Shown here: piece by piece, positions 27,461 through 37,272 of the stretch
How positions within the stretch are numbered: the first letter of the stretch is position 1
Layout of the letters: every line of letters starts with the position of its first letter
NCBI RefSeq assembly: GCF_026240945.1
Contig: NZ_JAPFPY010000006.1
Span: forward strand, 62,001-126,000
DNA length: 64,000 bases
Direction of reading: 5' to 3'
Source: Mycolicibacterium sp. J2
Lineage (GTDB): Bacteria > Actinomycetota > Actinomycetes > Mycobacteriales > Mycobacteriaceae
The notes under the pieces: model-generated
What the model saw: only the letters and a program-made list of their open reading frames with translations
Databases searched by the model: none
Told to the model about the DNA's origin: nothing
Made by a program: the position numbers and the translations under genes

Positions 27461-28108
27461 TCACCGAGGTCGCCCTGCTCGTGCCGCGCCCGAGAGGAAG
27501 GCTCGCACCTTACCCTCGAACATCGCCTCGGCATCCATGCGGCGGGCTCGAAGCGCATCGGACAGCGCGGAGGCCGGTTCGAGATCACAACCGTGAAAGC
27601 TGTTCCGTCCGTCGTACACCGGGCTCATCACCTCGCAGATGAGGGCCCCGATCATCAGCGTCTCCATCCCATCCAGAATGCGGATGTGCAGCGACACAGG
27701 CACTTCGGACTGCTTCAGGAAGACGGCCGCGGCCTCGTAGCCGCCAGGGAGCAGGTCACGCGGACGATAGCGTAGCAACAGCGGCGTGGCGTTGGCGTGG
27801 CGGAGAAACGAACGACGGAAGTTCACGGCGAGCGTCACGAAGAAGTCCGGCCAGTCCGGACCAGGCACGATATCGGACGACGCCACCGCCGTGCCCGCGA
27901 CATACTGCACGACTGCGAGCAAGACATCATCTCGATCCCGGAAGTGGTGGTACAGCGACGGCACCCGAATGCCGAATTCTTCGGCCAGCCGCGGCATGGT
28001 GAAGGCATCCAACCCCTCGGCACCGATGATCGACACCGCGGCGCGCACCGCACTGGACCGACTGACCCGCGGCTCAGCAGGACGGGGCATCATCGACTCC
28101 CGCGACAC
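27461..28108 (-). CDS. TetR-family transcriptional regulator
   Basis: The 215-residue product has the TetR HTH (FTMPRLAEEFGIRVPSLYHHF) and a TetR_C-type ligand domain rich in Phe/Leu. It precedes the CoA-transferase, ALDH and MaoC genes in the same direction. A matching 17-bp operator-like motif stands upstream of it and upstream of the CoA-transferase, so autoregulation plus control of the operon is likely. Confidence 0.88.
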   Translation of the reverse strand: MSRESMMPRPAEPRVSRSSAVRAAVSIIGAEGLDAFTMPRLAEEFGIRVPSLYHHFRDRDDVLLAVVQYVAGTAVASSDIVPGPDWPDFFVTLAVNFRRSFLRHANATPLLLRYRPRDLLPGGYEAAAVFLKQSEVPVSLHIRILDGMETLMIGALICEVMSPVYDGRNSFHGCDLEPASALSDALRARRMDAEAMFEGKVRAFLSGAARAGRPR

Positions 28109-28244
28109 CCGGACTCGACACGTATGCTCGGCGCTGCGCGCTCATGCGTCCCCTGACTCGCCGGCCATGTCGTGCGGCCTCGCGCCGAGCAAAGGCTGGT
28201 CTGAGCGCTGCCTCCGACTCACACGTCCCGTGTGATAGCGATTT

Positions 28245-28261
28245 ACCTACTTATATTAGGT
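28245..28261. promoter_or_regulatory. Operator-like 17-bp motif upstream of tetR
   Basis: ACCTA-N7-TAGGT is a 5-7-5 palindrome within an AT-rich patch about 140 bases upstream of the tetR start. Together with 27431-27447 it defines the shared pattern ACCT-N6-ATTAGGT. Confidence 0.5.
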
Positions 28262-28335
28262 CACGGATATCCGATTCGCCCGACATTCGATTCATCGATC
28301 GTGGATCGATCGAGCGACTGTTCACATCACCGCCA

Positions 28336-29562
28336 TCAGCCACCGGCCTGCGGCAACTCGTCGGCGGCGATCTCACACGGAGTGCGCGGCGGCTCCGGGA
28401 GCGCATCGGGCGCCGGGGCCGCCGGCGGAGCTGCAGGCTCTACCACCGGTTCGGGCACCGAGGTGGGAGCAGGCGGACCCGACTGTGCGGCAACGGGTTC
28501 TGCAGTGTCTGCCGTGTCGACGGGCGGCTCCTGTTCGTCGCCGGTGACATCATCTGCCGGTTCTTCGTCGACCTCCTCTTCCTCGGGCTCGTCGGTTTCG
28601 GCGTCGGTTTCGGCGTCGGTTTCGGCGTCGGTTTCGTTGCTGGGGCCGACGCGATCCCCGTCCGGCTCGTCGAGGTCCAGCGCGTCGGTGGCGGCGCCAT
28701 CGGACGCCGTGTTCAACAGGCCACCGATGAGATCGGCGATCTGCTGCCCGATGCCGGTCACCCCGGCGCCCATCGGTGCCAGTCCCGATCCGGACAACCC
28801 CGATCCCAGATTGCTCGCCGGCAGCGCGGCGGGTGCCGGCACTGCCGCCGGGTCGGCCGGCAACGCCGGTGCCGGTGCAGCCGCGGCGGGCGACGTCACC
28901 GCGGCCGGCGACCCGAATCCCGGCGCATCGCCCGAGATGCCCGTGGCCGCAGCGCCGTACGCATCGCGCACCGAACGCTGGGTGGACTGCATGACATCGG
29001 CCCAGTCGGAGCCGATCGCGACCGTCACGAAGGGGCTGACCCTGCCGTCGACGATCTCGCTGGCGGTGTCCTGGGCGCCCGCGCCGGTAGCCACCGCGCG
29101 CGCCGCCGGCCACCACTGTTCCCGTTGCGCACGGTCCTCGATATCCTGGACGGCGGCCACCTTGCCGCTCACCAATTGCCATAAGGTGTCGCGTAATTGA
29201 CCCAATGTGTCGGCGACCCGACGCAGCGCGGCCTCCGCCAGCGCCGACGACTGCGCATGCTGCCCGATGACCGCGTCCGCCGCGTCGGCACCCGGGCCCT
29301 GCCACGCCCCGGCCAGCGCCGCCCGCGCGGCGTCTTGTAACCGGATCGCCTCGTCCACTGCACCCAATGCCGCGGCGACCGCCGCGCAGTCCGCATCCAG
29401 CGCACCCAGATCCATACCGTCCTCGGCGGTGTACGCGTCGTGCAGTTGTCCGGGTTCGGCGACGGGATGGCCGAGCGCGCGGCAGGCCGCGACATAGTCG
29501 GCGAGCACCTCGACGGCCGGCGCACCACGGGCGAGTACACCGTCGACGTCCTGGCCCGTCAT
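28336..29562 (-). CDS. Rv3439c-like alanine/proline-rich protein with a WXG-type N-terminus
   Basis: The product has 408 residues. The first about 190 residues are helical and include WQGPGADAADAVIG, reminiscent of the WXG100/EspB-like fold. The middle is Ala/Pro-rich, and residues about 305-345 are very acidic with a repeated Glu-Thr-Asp-Ala unit. It overlaps the 98-residue gene upstream by four bases, and both precede glmM, as Rv3439c and Rv3440c do in M. tuberculosis. A link to type VII secretion is plausible but unproven. Confidence 0.7.
   Translation of the reverse strand: MTGQDVDGVLARGAPAVEVLADYVAACRALGHPVAEPGQLHDAYTAEDGMDLGALDADCAAVAAALGAVDEAIRLQDAARAALAGAWQGPGADAADAVIGQHAQSSALAEAALRRVADTLGQLRDTLWQLVSGKVAAVQDIEDRAQREQWWPAARAVATGAGAQDTASEIVDGRVSPFVTVAIGSDWADVMQSTQRSVRDAYGAAATGISGDAPGFGSPAAVTSPAAAAPAPALPADPAAVPAPAALPASNLGSGLSGSGLAPMGAGVTGIGQQIADLIGGLLNTASDGAATDALDLDEPDGDRVGPSNETDAETDAETDAETDEPEEEEVDEEPADDVTGDEQEPPVDTADTAEPVAAQSGPPAPTSVPEPVVEPAAPPAAPAPDALPEPPRTPCEIAADELPQAGG
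28591..28636. repeat. 12-bp tandem repeat encoding an acidic tract
   Basis: The unit GTCGGTTTCGGC is repeated nearly four times inside the Rv3439c-like gene and encodes (Glu-Thr-Asp-Ala)n on the - strand. As the unit is a multiple of three, copy-number change would alter tract length without a frameshift. Confidence 0.7.
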
Positions 29563-29855
29563 CCGAGCCGGCCCGCCGCGCGGCCGTCGGCGTCGATGTA
29601 GTTCTGTACGGAAGTGCGCAGCAGGACGGCGATTTCCCGCGCCGCGCGAGACCAGTCGCCCAGCTGGGCGCAGCTGCGTTCGACCGCGAGGCGCACGGCG
29701 TCACCGGAGTCGGCATAGGACCGCCCGGCACGGGATCCGTCGAAGCTCAGCCGCGCCAGATGTGAATGCAGCGCCGACTCCAGCAGACCCGCGGCGGTGT
29801 CATAGCGTTGCGCGGCCTCGAGCACCGCGCCGGGGTCGATACGCGTGTATCCCAT
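29559..29855 (-). CDS. Rv3440c-like small helical protein (ESX-like)
   Basis: This 98-residue, mostly helical protein (EAAQRYDTAAGLLESALHSH, then ADSGDAVRLAVERSCAQLGDW) has the length and helix-turn-helix layout of WXG100-like proteins, though no WxG is present. It overlaps the downstream Rv3439c-like gene by ATGA, suggesting the two products work as a pair. Synteny with Rv3440c supports the assignment. Confidence 0.7.
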   Translation of the reverse strand: MGYTRIDPGAVLEAAQRYDTAAGLLESALHSHLARLSFDGSRAGRSYADSGDAVRLAVERSCAQLGDWSRAAREIAVLLRTSVQNYIDADGRAAGRLG

Positions 29856-29916
29856 GCTGGATAGGACGCAGCGGACACCACATCGGTTCCCTGGCGGAGT
29901 GGGATGGCCAGTGGGA

Positions 29917-31251
29917 TTACTTGTGACCGCTCACCGATTCGGCGACCCGCACGGCCAGCTGGCGGGCGGTGTCCTCGTCGGCGGCTTCCACCATCACCCG
30001 GACCACCTGTTCGGTTCCCGACGGACGCAACAGGATTCGTCCGGTATCCCCGAGTTCGGCCTCGGCGGCAGCCACCGCCGTCTGCACGGACGGCGCCTGC
30101 GCCACCGTGGTCTTGTCGGTCACCGCGACGTTGATCAGCACCTGGGGCAAGGTCTGCATGGGTTGGGACAGCTCGGCCAGGGTGGCTCGGGTCTGGGCCA
30201 TCCGCGACATCAACCGCAGTCCGGTGACGATCCCGTCGCCGGTGGTGCCGAAGGCGGGCAGCACGATGTGCCCGGATTGCTCACCACCCAGGGAGAACTC
30301 ACCGTTGCGCAGCTCTTCGAGGACATAGCGGTCACCGACCGCGGTGGTACGCACCTCGATCCCGGCTGCGCGCATCGCCAGGTGCAACCCCAGGTTGCTC
30401 ATCACGGTGGTCACCAGGGTGTTGGACGCCAGTTCTCCGGCATCCCGCATGGCCAGCGCGAGCATCACCATGATCGCGTCGCCGTCCACGATCTCGCCGC
30501 GGGCGTCGACGGCCAGGCAACGGTCGGCGTCGCCGTCGTGGGCCAGGCCGAGGTCGGCGTGGTGGGCGAGCACCGCGTGGCGCAGCGTGTCCATGTGGGT
30601 GGACCCGCAATGGTCGTTGATGTTGAGGCCGTCCGGTTCGGCGTGCAACGCGATGACGGTGGCACCGGCGGCGCGGTACGCGCGCGGTGCGGCCTGGAAC
30701 GCGGCGCCGTTGGCACAGTCGACGACGACGGTCAGCCCGTCCAGCGGGGTGCTCACGGCCTTCTGCACGTGTCGCAGGTAGCGCTCCAGCGCATCACCGG
30801 CGTCGACCACCCGCCCGATACCCGCACCCAGTGGCCGGCTGCCGGGCCCGGCGTTGACCAGTTCTTCGATGCGGTCCTCGGTGGCGTCGTCGAGCTTGTG
30901 TCCGCCGGGGCCGAAGATCTTGATGCCGTTGTCCGGCATGGCGTTGTGCGAGGCCGAGATCATCACGCCGAAGTCGGCGTCGTAGGCATTGGTCAGATAA
31001 GCCACGGCGGGGGTGGGCAGCACCCCGACCCGCAGCGCGTCCACGCCCTCGGCGGTGAGACCGGCGATGACGGCCGCTTCGAGCATCTCACCGCTGGCCC
31101 GCGGATCCCGGCCGACCACGGCGATCCGGCGGCGGGCGGTGTCGATGTTGCCGAGCCGGGCGGTGGCCGAACCCAGCGCCAGGGCCAATTCGGCGGTCAG
31201 CTCGCGATTGGCGACACCGCGCACTCCGTCGGTCCCGAACAGTCGGCGCAT
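29917..31251 (-). CDS. glmM: Phosphoglucosamine mutase
   Basis: GlmM converts glucosamine-6-phosphate to glucosamine-1-phosphate for UDP-GlcNAc and peptidoglycan synthesis. From ATG 31251 (after GAGGAGG) it has 444 residues, the family norm. It shows [11 protein letters not shown] at the start, the phosphoserine loop [14 protein letters not shown], the metal loop [11 protein letters not shown], and [14 protein letters not shown] at the end. It lies just downstream of rpsI, as in other mycobacteria (mrsA). Confidence 0.97.
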   Translation of the reverse strand: MRRLFGTDGVRGVANRELTAELALALGSATARLGNIDTARRRIAVVGRDPRASGEMLEAAVIAGLTAEGVDALRVGVLPTPAVAYLTNAYDADFGVMISASHNAMPDNGIKIFGPGGHKLDDATEDRIEELVNAGPGSRPLGAGIGRVVDAGDALERYLRHVQKAVSTPLDGLTVVVDCANGAAFQAAPRAYRAAGATVIALHAEPDGLNINDHCGSTHMDTLRHAVLAHHADLGLAHDGDADRCLAVDARGEIVDGDAIMVMLALAMRDAGELASNTLVTTVMSNLGLHLAMRAAGIEVRTTAVGDRYVLEELRNGEFSLGGEQSGHIVLPAFGTTGDGIVTGLRLMSRMAQTRATLAELSQPMQTLPQVLINVAVTDKTTVAQAPSVQTAVAAAEAELGDTGRILLRPSGTEQVVRVMVEAADEDTARQLAVRVAESVSGHK

Positions 31252-31349
31252 CTTCGTGTGGTCCTCCTCGCGTGCGGCTGCACTCTTCCATGAAATGCCG
31301 AAGGCGGGCGTGTCCATACTGCGACACGCCCGCCCACGAGCGGAAACGA

Positions 31350-31876
<527 letters not shown>

Positions 31877-31880
<4 letters not shown>

Positions 31881-32320
31881 TGTGCCACCTGCTTGATTTC
31901 GAACGGAACCGGCTGCTGCGCGGCGTGCGGATGCTCCGGGCCGGCGTACACCTTCAGCTTCTTCTGGATTTGACGGCTCAGCTTGTTGTGCGGCAGCATG
32001 CCGACGATCGCGTTCTCGACGACGCGGGTCGGGTGCTTCTCCAGCAGCTCGCCGATGGTGCGCTTACGCAGACCGCCCGGGTAACCCGAGTGGCGGTAGG
32101 CGAACTTGTTGTTGAGCTTGTCACCGCTGACGGCGACCTTCTCGGCGTTGATCACGATGACGAAATCGCCACCGTCGACATTGGGCGTGAACGTCGGCTT
32201 GTGCTTGCCACGGAGCAGCTTGGCTGCTTCCACGGCGAGCCGGCCGAGCACCACGTCCTGGGCGTCGATGACGTACCACTGACGCGTGGTGTCACCCGCC
32301 TTCGGCGTGTATGTAGGCAC
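31877..32320 (-). CDS. rplM: 50S ribosomal protein L13
   Basis: The 147-residue protein starts at GTG 32320 behind GAGAAGGTAGG. It has the L13 hallmarks [21 protein letters not shown], the [12 protein letters not shown] loop and [11 protein letters not shown]. It forms the usual rplM-rpsI operon, with glmM downstream. Upstream, instead of esxT as in M. tuberculosis, lies the glycerol/propanediol island. Confidence 0.98.
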
Positions 32321-32503
32321 AGTCCCTACCTTCTCTTCTCGGGTTGGTTGCCGGTCCGGTGTGCGCCCGTCATATCCCAGCGACCGACGTTGACCTGGGA
32401 ACCACCTCCCCGCATGGGGGCGGCGCACACCAACGGAGCAGCTTACCGGGCGACGTCGCCGCAGGTCAAAACGCCCGAGCCGGGGTGCGGTGCAGCGGTG
32501 CCG

Positions 32504-34387
32504 TCAGGGCGCCAGGATCGGCCGCAGCGCGTGCAGCACGGCCGGGTCCTCGATGGTCGACGGCAGCGGCTCGTCCTTGCCGTGCGCGATACCGCGCATG
32601 GCCTTGCGCAGGATCTTGCCCGAGCGGGTCTTGGGCAGTGCGGGCACCACGTCGACCGACTTGAAACTGGCGACCGCACCGATCTCGTTACGGACCAAGG
32701 CGATCAGCTCGTCGGCCAGGGTAGCGGCCGACATCTGCCCCGCCACGTTGGCCTTGAGCACCACCAGTCCGCGCGGCACCTGCCCCTTGATCTCGTCGGC
32801 CACCCCGATGACCGCGCATTCGGCCACCGCCGGATGGGTGGCCAACACCGCCTCGATCGCGCCCGTGGAGAACCGGTGCCCGGCCACGTTGATCACGTCG
32901 TCGATGCGGCCCATCACGAACAGGTAGCCGTCCTCGTCGAGATATCCGCCGTCACCGGTCAAGTAGTAGCCGGGGTATTCGGTCAAGTAGGACGCCGCGA
33001 AGCGGGCGTCGTCACCCCACAGGGTGGGCAGCGTGCCGGGCGGCAGCGGCATGCGGATGCAGACCGCGCCCTCCTCCCCCGGTCCGCATGGCACCCCGTC
33101 GGCGGTCAGGATCGTCACGTCGTATCCGGGCATCGGGACCGTCGGTGAGCCCGCCTTGAACGCCAGGGGCTGTACCCCGACCGGGTTGGCGGCGATGGCC
33201 CAACCGGTCTCGGTCTGCCACCAGTGGTCCACCACCGGGATCCCGAGCTTGCGCACCGCCCAGTGATAGGTGTCGGGGTCCAACCGTTCACCGGCCAGGA
33301 ACAGATGGGCCAGCGAGGACAGGTCGTAGCGGGCCAGGTAGTTGCCGTCCGGGTCTTCCTTGCGGATCGCGCGGATCGCCGTCGGGGCGGTGAACAGCAC
33401 CTTGACCCGGTATTCGTCGACCACCCGCCAGAACGCGCCCGGATCGGGGGTTCCGACCGGCTTGCCCTCGTAGAGCACGGTGGTGGCGCCCAGCAGCAGC
33501 GGCCCGTAGACGATGTACGAGTGGCCCACCACCCAGCCGACGTCGGAGGCCGCCCAGAACACCTCACCGGGTGCCATGTCGTAGATGTGGCGCATGCTCC
33601 ACAACAGGGCCACCGCATGGCCGCCGTTGTCGCGCACCACACCCTTGGGCTTGCCGGTGGTGCCCGAGGTGTAGAGGACGTACAGCGGGTCGGTGGCAGC
33701 GACGGGGACCGCATCCTGCGCGGTGGCGGTCGACATCGCCTCGTGCCAGTCCACGTCGCGACCCGCGATCAGCTCGCAGCGCGCCTGGTCGCGCTGCACG
33801 ATGACGCAATGCGCGGGCGCATGCGCCGACGCCTCCAGTGCGGCGTCGAGCATCGGCTTGTAGGCGACGGTGCGGGACGGTTCGATACCGCACGAGGCGG
33901 AGACGACGACCGTGGGCTGGGCGTCGTCGATACGCGCGGCCAGTTCGTGGGCGGCGAACCCGCCGAACACCACCGAGTGCACGGCGCCGATCCGGGCGCA
34001 GGCCAGCATGGCGACGACCGCCTCCGGGATCATCGGCATGTAGATGACCACCCGGTCGCCCTTGCGCACGCCGAGCCCGTGCAGCACACCGGCGAAACGC
34101 GCCACCTCGTCCAGCAGTTCGCGGTAGGTGTAGGTGCGTTTGGTTCCCGTGACCGGGGAGTCGTAGATCAGCGCCGGCTGTTCGGCGCGGCCATCGGCCA
34201 CGTGCCGATCGAGGGCGTTGACGCAGGTGTTCAGCTCACCGTCGGGGAACCAGCGGTAGAACGGCGGATTGCTGTCGTCGAGCACCCGCTGGGGTGGGCG
34301 GCTCCACGTGACGGCATCGGCGGCCTGCGCCCAGAAGGCGGCAGGCTCGGCGATGCTGGCCTGATAGAGCTCCCTGTAATCGCCCAT
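32504..34387 (-). CDS. prpE: Propionyl-CoA synthetase (propionate-CoA ligase)
   Basis: The product is 627 residues from ATG 34387, chosen because GGAGGT lies nine bases upstream. It belongs to the acetyl/propionyl-CoA synthetase group, with P-loop YTSGTTGKPKGV, the characteristic ASDVGWVVGHSYIVYGPLL, the HWWQTETGW segment and the C-terminal KTRSGKILRK lysine. These features fit PrpE better than Acs. It activates propionate, the expected product of propanal oxidation, so it completes the route from 1,2-propanediol to propionyl-CoA. It is last in the diol dehydratase operon. Confidence 0.88.
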   Translation of the reverse strand: MGDYRELYQASIAEPAAFWAQAADAVTWSRPPQRVLDDSNPPFYRWFPDGELNTCVNALDRHVADGRAEQPALIYDSPVTGTKRTYTYRELLDEVARFAGVLHGLGVRKGDRVVIYMPMIPEAVVAMLACARIGAVHSVVFGGFAAHELAARIDDAQPTVVVSASCGIEPSRTVAYKPMLDAALEASAHAPAHCVIVQRDQARCELIAGRDVDWHEAMSTATAQDAVPVAATDPLYVLYTSGTTGKPKGVVRDNGGHAVALLWSMRHIYDMAPGEVFWAASDVGWVVGHSYIVYGPLLLGATTVLYEGKPVGTPDPGAFWRVVDEYRVKVLFTAPTAIRAIRKEDPDGNYLARYDLSSLAHLFLAGERLDPDTYHWAVRKLGIPVVDHWWQTETGWAIAANPVGVQPLAFKAGSPTVPMPGYDVTILTADGVPCGPGEEGAVCIRMPLPPGTLPTLWGDDARFAASYLTEYPGYYLTGDGGYLDEDGYLFVMGRIDDVINVAGHRFSTGAIEAVLATHPAVAECAVIGVADEIKGQVPRGLVVLKANVAGQMSAATLADELIALVRNEIGAVASFKSVDVVPALPKTRSGKILRKAMRGIAHGKDEPLPSTIEDPAVLHALRPILAP

Positions 34388-34448
34388 GGCGGGCATACCT
34401 CCATTGTTCAGCGGGTTGGTCACGGTCGCGGTCAGATCCAAGTCAGCG

Positions 34449-34808
34449 TCACGGTGTCACGGCACGCAACGGGATGCCGACGACGATACGAGCGGCGTTG
34501 TGTCCCAACGTGCGCGCCACCGCCGAGCTGACCGCCGGCCCGCTGTGCAGGCCCGCGGTGGGCCCGGCCAGCTGCTCGTGCTGGACGCTGATCGCGCCGT
34601 CGGCGTCGATCCCGACACCGACGGACAGCGACGAGTCGAGCGCCGCCGAGCGCGCCAGCAGGTGCGCATCGTCGCCGGCCGACCGCCGCGTCAGCATCGC
34701 AGGGACGCCCTCCTCCTCGATACCAGCCAGCACCTGATCTTCCAGATCATTTGCACCGCAGCTGATCACGACGATAGCCGGCGGGACGGGTTGACCACCC
34801 TCACGCAT
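34449..34808 (-). CDS. Diol dehydratase reactivase small subunit
   Basis: The 119-residue product starts at ATG 34808, inside the last codons of the large reactivase subunit (8-base overlap). It has the PduH/DdrB fold: PAIVVISCGAND, a conserved EEEGVP segment, then LGHNAARIVVGIPL. With the large subunit it forms the chaperone that swaps damaged cobalamin out of inactivated diol dehydratase. Confidence 0.88.
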   Translation of the reverse strand: MREGGQPVPPAIVVISCGANDLEDQVLAGIEEEGVPAMLTRRSAGDDAHLLARSAALDSSLSVGVGIDADGAISVQHEQLAGPTAGLHSGPAVSSAVARTLGHNAARIVVGIPLRAVTP

Positions 34809-36672
34809 GAGTAGCCACCCCGGATGTCGCGAACGCCGCCACCAATCCGGAGGCCACCGCATTACGCGGTCCCTCGGTGCCGCGCACATTGCCGGTGCCG
34901 CAGACGATTCCGTACGGAGCGACGGCATCGGCGATCAGCTGCGGGATCTCGAAATCCAGCGCGCAGCCGCCGAGTAGCACCACGAATCCGATCTGGCGCA
35001 GATCACCGCCCGGGGCGATCCCCCGCAAGGCGCGCAGCGCGTTCACCACGAATACCCGTTCCTTGGCGGTGCGTCGCACGGTGCGGATACGGTCGAGTGC
35101 GTGCCGGGTCGGGATGGGGCTCATCCCGGTGTCGCCGAGTGTCACCACCCGCGCGAAAGCCGTGGCCGGCAACGGCGTGTCGAAGAACTGCACGGTGCCG
35201 TTCTCCAGCCGGACGTGAAAGAAGCTCTCCGCCTTGCCCAGTGGGCAGCGCTTGATCTGCTCGGCCAGTTCCAGGTTGTCCAGGCCGAGCTCGGCGTCGA
35301 TGAGCTTGGTGACCAGGTCGCCGGCACCCGCCAGATGCGTTGCCTCGGTGCGCCCGTCGGTCTGGATCACCGCAGCGTCCGACGAACCGCCGCCCAGGTC
35401 GAGCACCACCAGCGGCTTGTCGGTACCCGGGGTGGTCAGCGCGCCGAGCACCGCCATCTCGGCTTCGACGCCGCCCACCACGACCTCCACGGCATCGGCG
35501 CCCAGGCTGCGCAACTGCGCGGCCACCGCGTCGGCGACGGCCTGCATGCCACTTTCCTTGGTGCGTACCATCGCCGCCAGCGCGACGGCATTCTCCATGG
35601 CGACCTCGCCGGCCACCCCACCGCGCACCTCCTTGGGCACCATCGTGTCGATGGCCAGCAGATCCTGGATGTGCACGTCGGCCAGCGGGTGATTGGACAG
35701 ATCGGCCATGCTTTGGCGGACGTTGGCGATCATGCCGCCGGAATTGGTGCCGGCCTCGCCGGTGACGTCTCTCAGCGGGCTGACGCGCTCCACTTCGGCC
35801 ATCATCTCGACCGCGCCGCGCGAGACGTCGACCGTCGCGGTCTTGCGGGCGCCGATCAGCGTGAGTGCCCCCGCCGGGATGGTCCGGTCGGCGACATCAC
35901 CGGACGGCGTCCGGACCACCACCGCCGACCGGTTGCCCGTCAGCGCCCGCGCCACGGGTGAGACCACCCTGGTCTGGTCGGGGTCGAGCCCGAAGATCGT
36001 TGCCAGCCCATAGGCATTCGACAAGGTCCGGATGGACTGCCCCGGCGCGGCCACCTCGACGGCGGCGGTCATGCCGCGCGGTACCGCTTCGATCAGCGAG
36101 ACCTCGTCGATGATCGGGATCTTGGTGTCCAGCCGGTTGGCCACCAGCACGGCGTCGTCGTTGCGCAGGATGGCCCCGGTGACCTCCACCCCGCGGTGCA
36201 CCGCCGCATTGATGGTCGCCGCGACCACGTCGAAGTCGACATCGGCGGGCACCACCACGATCAGCGGCGCGCCAGGCGCGGCGTCGCTCAACGACGCGAA
36301 GTCGACGATGGTGCCGACGCCCAGCCCCCGGCCGCCCGGGGTGCGCGGATCATGCCCGATCATCGTCGACTCGGTGATGATGGTCTCGGTGATGGTCTCC
36401 ATGGCCAGCCCGCTGATCACCGGGGTCGCCTCGTTCAGCAACACCACACCCAGCTCGGCGATGGCGATCCCGCCGTGCTGCAGGGCCCACACAACGGCCT
36501 TGGCGACGCCCTCGACGTTCTTGACGGTGCCCTTGATACCGGTGGTGCGGGTCAGGGCAGCCCCGAGGAACACCACCTCGCCGTCGGCGCCGATCGTGGC
36601 GAGGCTGGCTTCGGTGGTGGAGTTACCGATATCAACCCCGACCACCGTGCGTTTGTCGCTGATGTTTCCCAA
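34801..36672 (-). CDS. Diol dehydratase reactivase large subunit (ATPase)
   Basis: This 623-residue protein is the DdrA/PduG type ATPase. It has the actin/HSP70-like first phosphate loop VVGVDIGNSTTEASLA, the central VDFASLSDAAPGAPL region, and the second phosphate loop VVLDLGGGSSDAAVI. ATP hydrolysis drives release of the small subunit and exchange of cobalamin on the dehydratase. It lies between the dehydratase beta subunit and its own small partner in one operon. Confidence 0.95.
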   Translation of the reverse strand: MGNISDKRTVVGVDIGNSTTEASLATIGADGEVVFLGAALTRTTGIKGTVKNVEGVAKAVVWALQHGGIAIAELGVVLLNEATPVISGLAMETITETIITESTMIGHDPRTPGGRGLGVGTIVDFASLSDAAPGAPLIVVVPADVDFDVVAATINAAVHRGVEVTGAILRNDDAVLVANRLDTKIPIIDEVSLIEAVPRGMTAAVEVAAPGQSIRTLSNAYGLATIFGLDPDQTRVVSPVARALTGNRSAVVVRTPSGDVADRTIPAGALTLIGARKTATVDVSRGAVEMMAEVERVSPLRDVTGEAGTNSGGMIANVRQSMADLSNHPLADVHIQDLLAIDTMVPKEVRGGVAGEVAMENAVALAAMVRTKESGMQAVADAVAAQLRSLGADAVEVVVGGVEAEMAVLGALTTPGTDKPLVVLDLGGGSSDAAVIQTDGRTEATHLAGAGDLVTKLIDAELGLDNLELAEQIKRCPLGKAESFFHVRLENGTVQFFDTPLPATAFARVVTLGDTGMSPIPTRHALDRIRTVRRTAKERVFVVNALRALRGIAPGGDLRQIGFVVLLGGCALDFEIPQLIADAVAPYGIVCGTGNVRGTEGPRNAVASGLVAAFATSGVATHA

Positions 36673-36685
36673 CCCGAAACCCGAA

Positions 36686-37270
36686 TCACACCACCGCGGC
36701 TGCGGAGAACTCCGGCACGAGCTCGACCGGCTTGGCGTCCTTACGCACCAGTTCGGTCTCCTTCAGGTGCAGCAGCGCGGCCTTGGCCTGCCAGCGCGGG
36801 CGCGCCATTTGGTCATTGAGCGTCGGAACCGGTTCCGGGGATTCACCTTTGGCGTACTGTGCGGCGTTGGAGCCGATGCGCCGGTAGGTCTCCAGGGTGA
36901 GCAACGGGCACTGCGGGAACAGTTCCAGGCTGGACAACCGCGGCAGGTCACGTTGGTGGATCATCGAGGTGCCCCGGGACAGGATGCCGATCCCGATGCC
37001 CGATCCCGACAGCCGGGCGGCGGTGTGCGCCATCGCCGCCAGGTCCGAGGAGTTGCGCACCCGGATCACCCGCGCGGCGACCTCCTGTTCTTCGATACCG
37101 GCCAGCACCTGGCGGATCACCTCGGACAGCGGGATGTCGACGATGGTCTTGCTGAACAGTTCCCCGAAGCCCGGCGAGATGGCGATCACGACCTCGTCGG
37201 GCCGGCTGCCGCGGGTCGCGGGACCGGTCTCGGTGAAGGTCAGTTCGCGTTGAAGATCGTTGGTCGACAC
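36686..37270 (-). CDS. Diol/glycerol dehydratase medium (beta) subunit
   Basis: I start it at GTG 37270, three bases after the alpha-subunit stop and behind GAGGTG, giving 194 residues. The cobalamin-contacting beta-subunit pattern is visible: [45 protein letters not shown] and [13 protein letters not shown]. It is slightly shorter than PduD, lacking the N-terminal extension that targets PduD into microcompartments, which fits the absence of shell genes. Confidence 0.92.
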   Translation of the reverse strand: MSTNDLQRELTFTETGPATRGSRPDEVVIAISPGFGELFSKTIVDIPLSEVIRQVLAGIEEQEVAARVIRVRNSSDLAAMAHTAARLSGSGIGIGILSRGTSMIHQRDLPRLSSLELFPQCPLLTLETYRRIGSNAAQYAKGESPEPVPTLNDQMARPRWQAKAALLHLKETELVRKDAKPVELVPEFSAAAVV

Positions 37271-37272
37271 GG

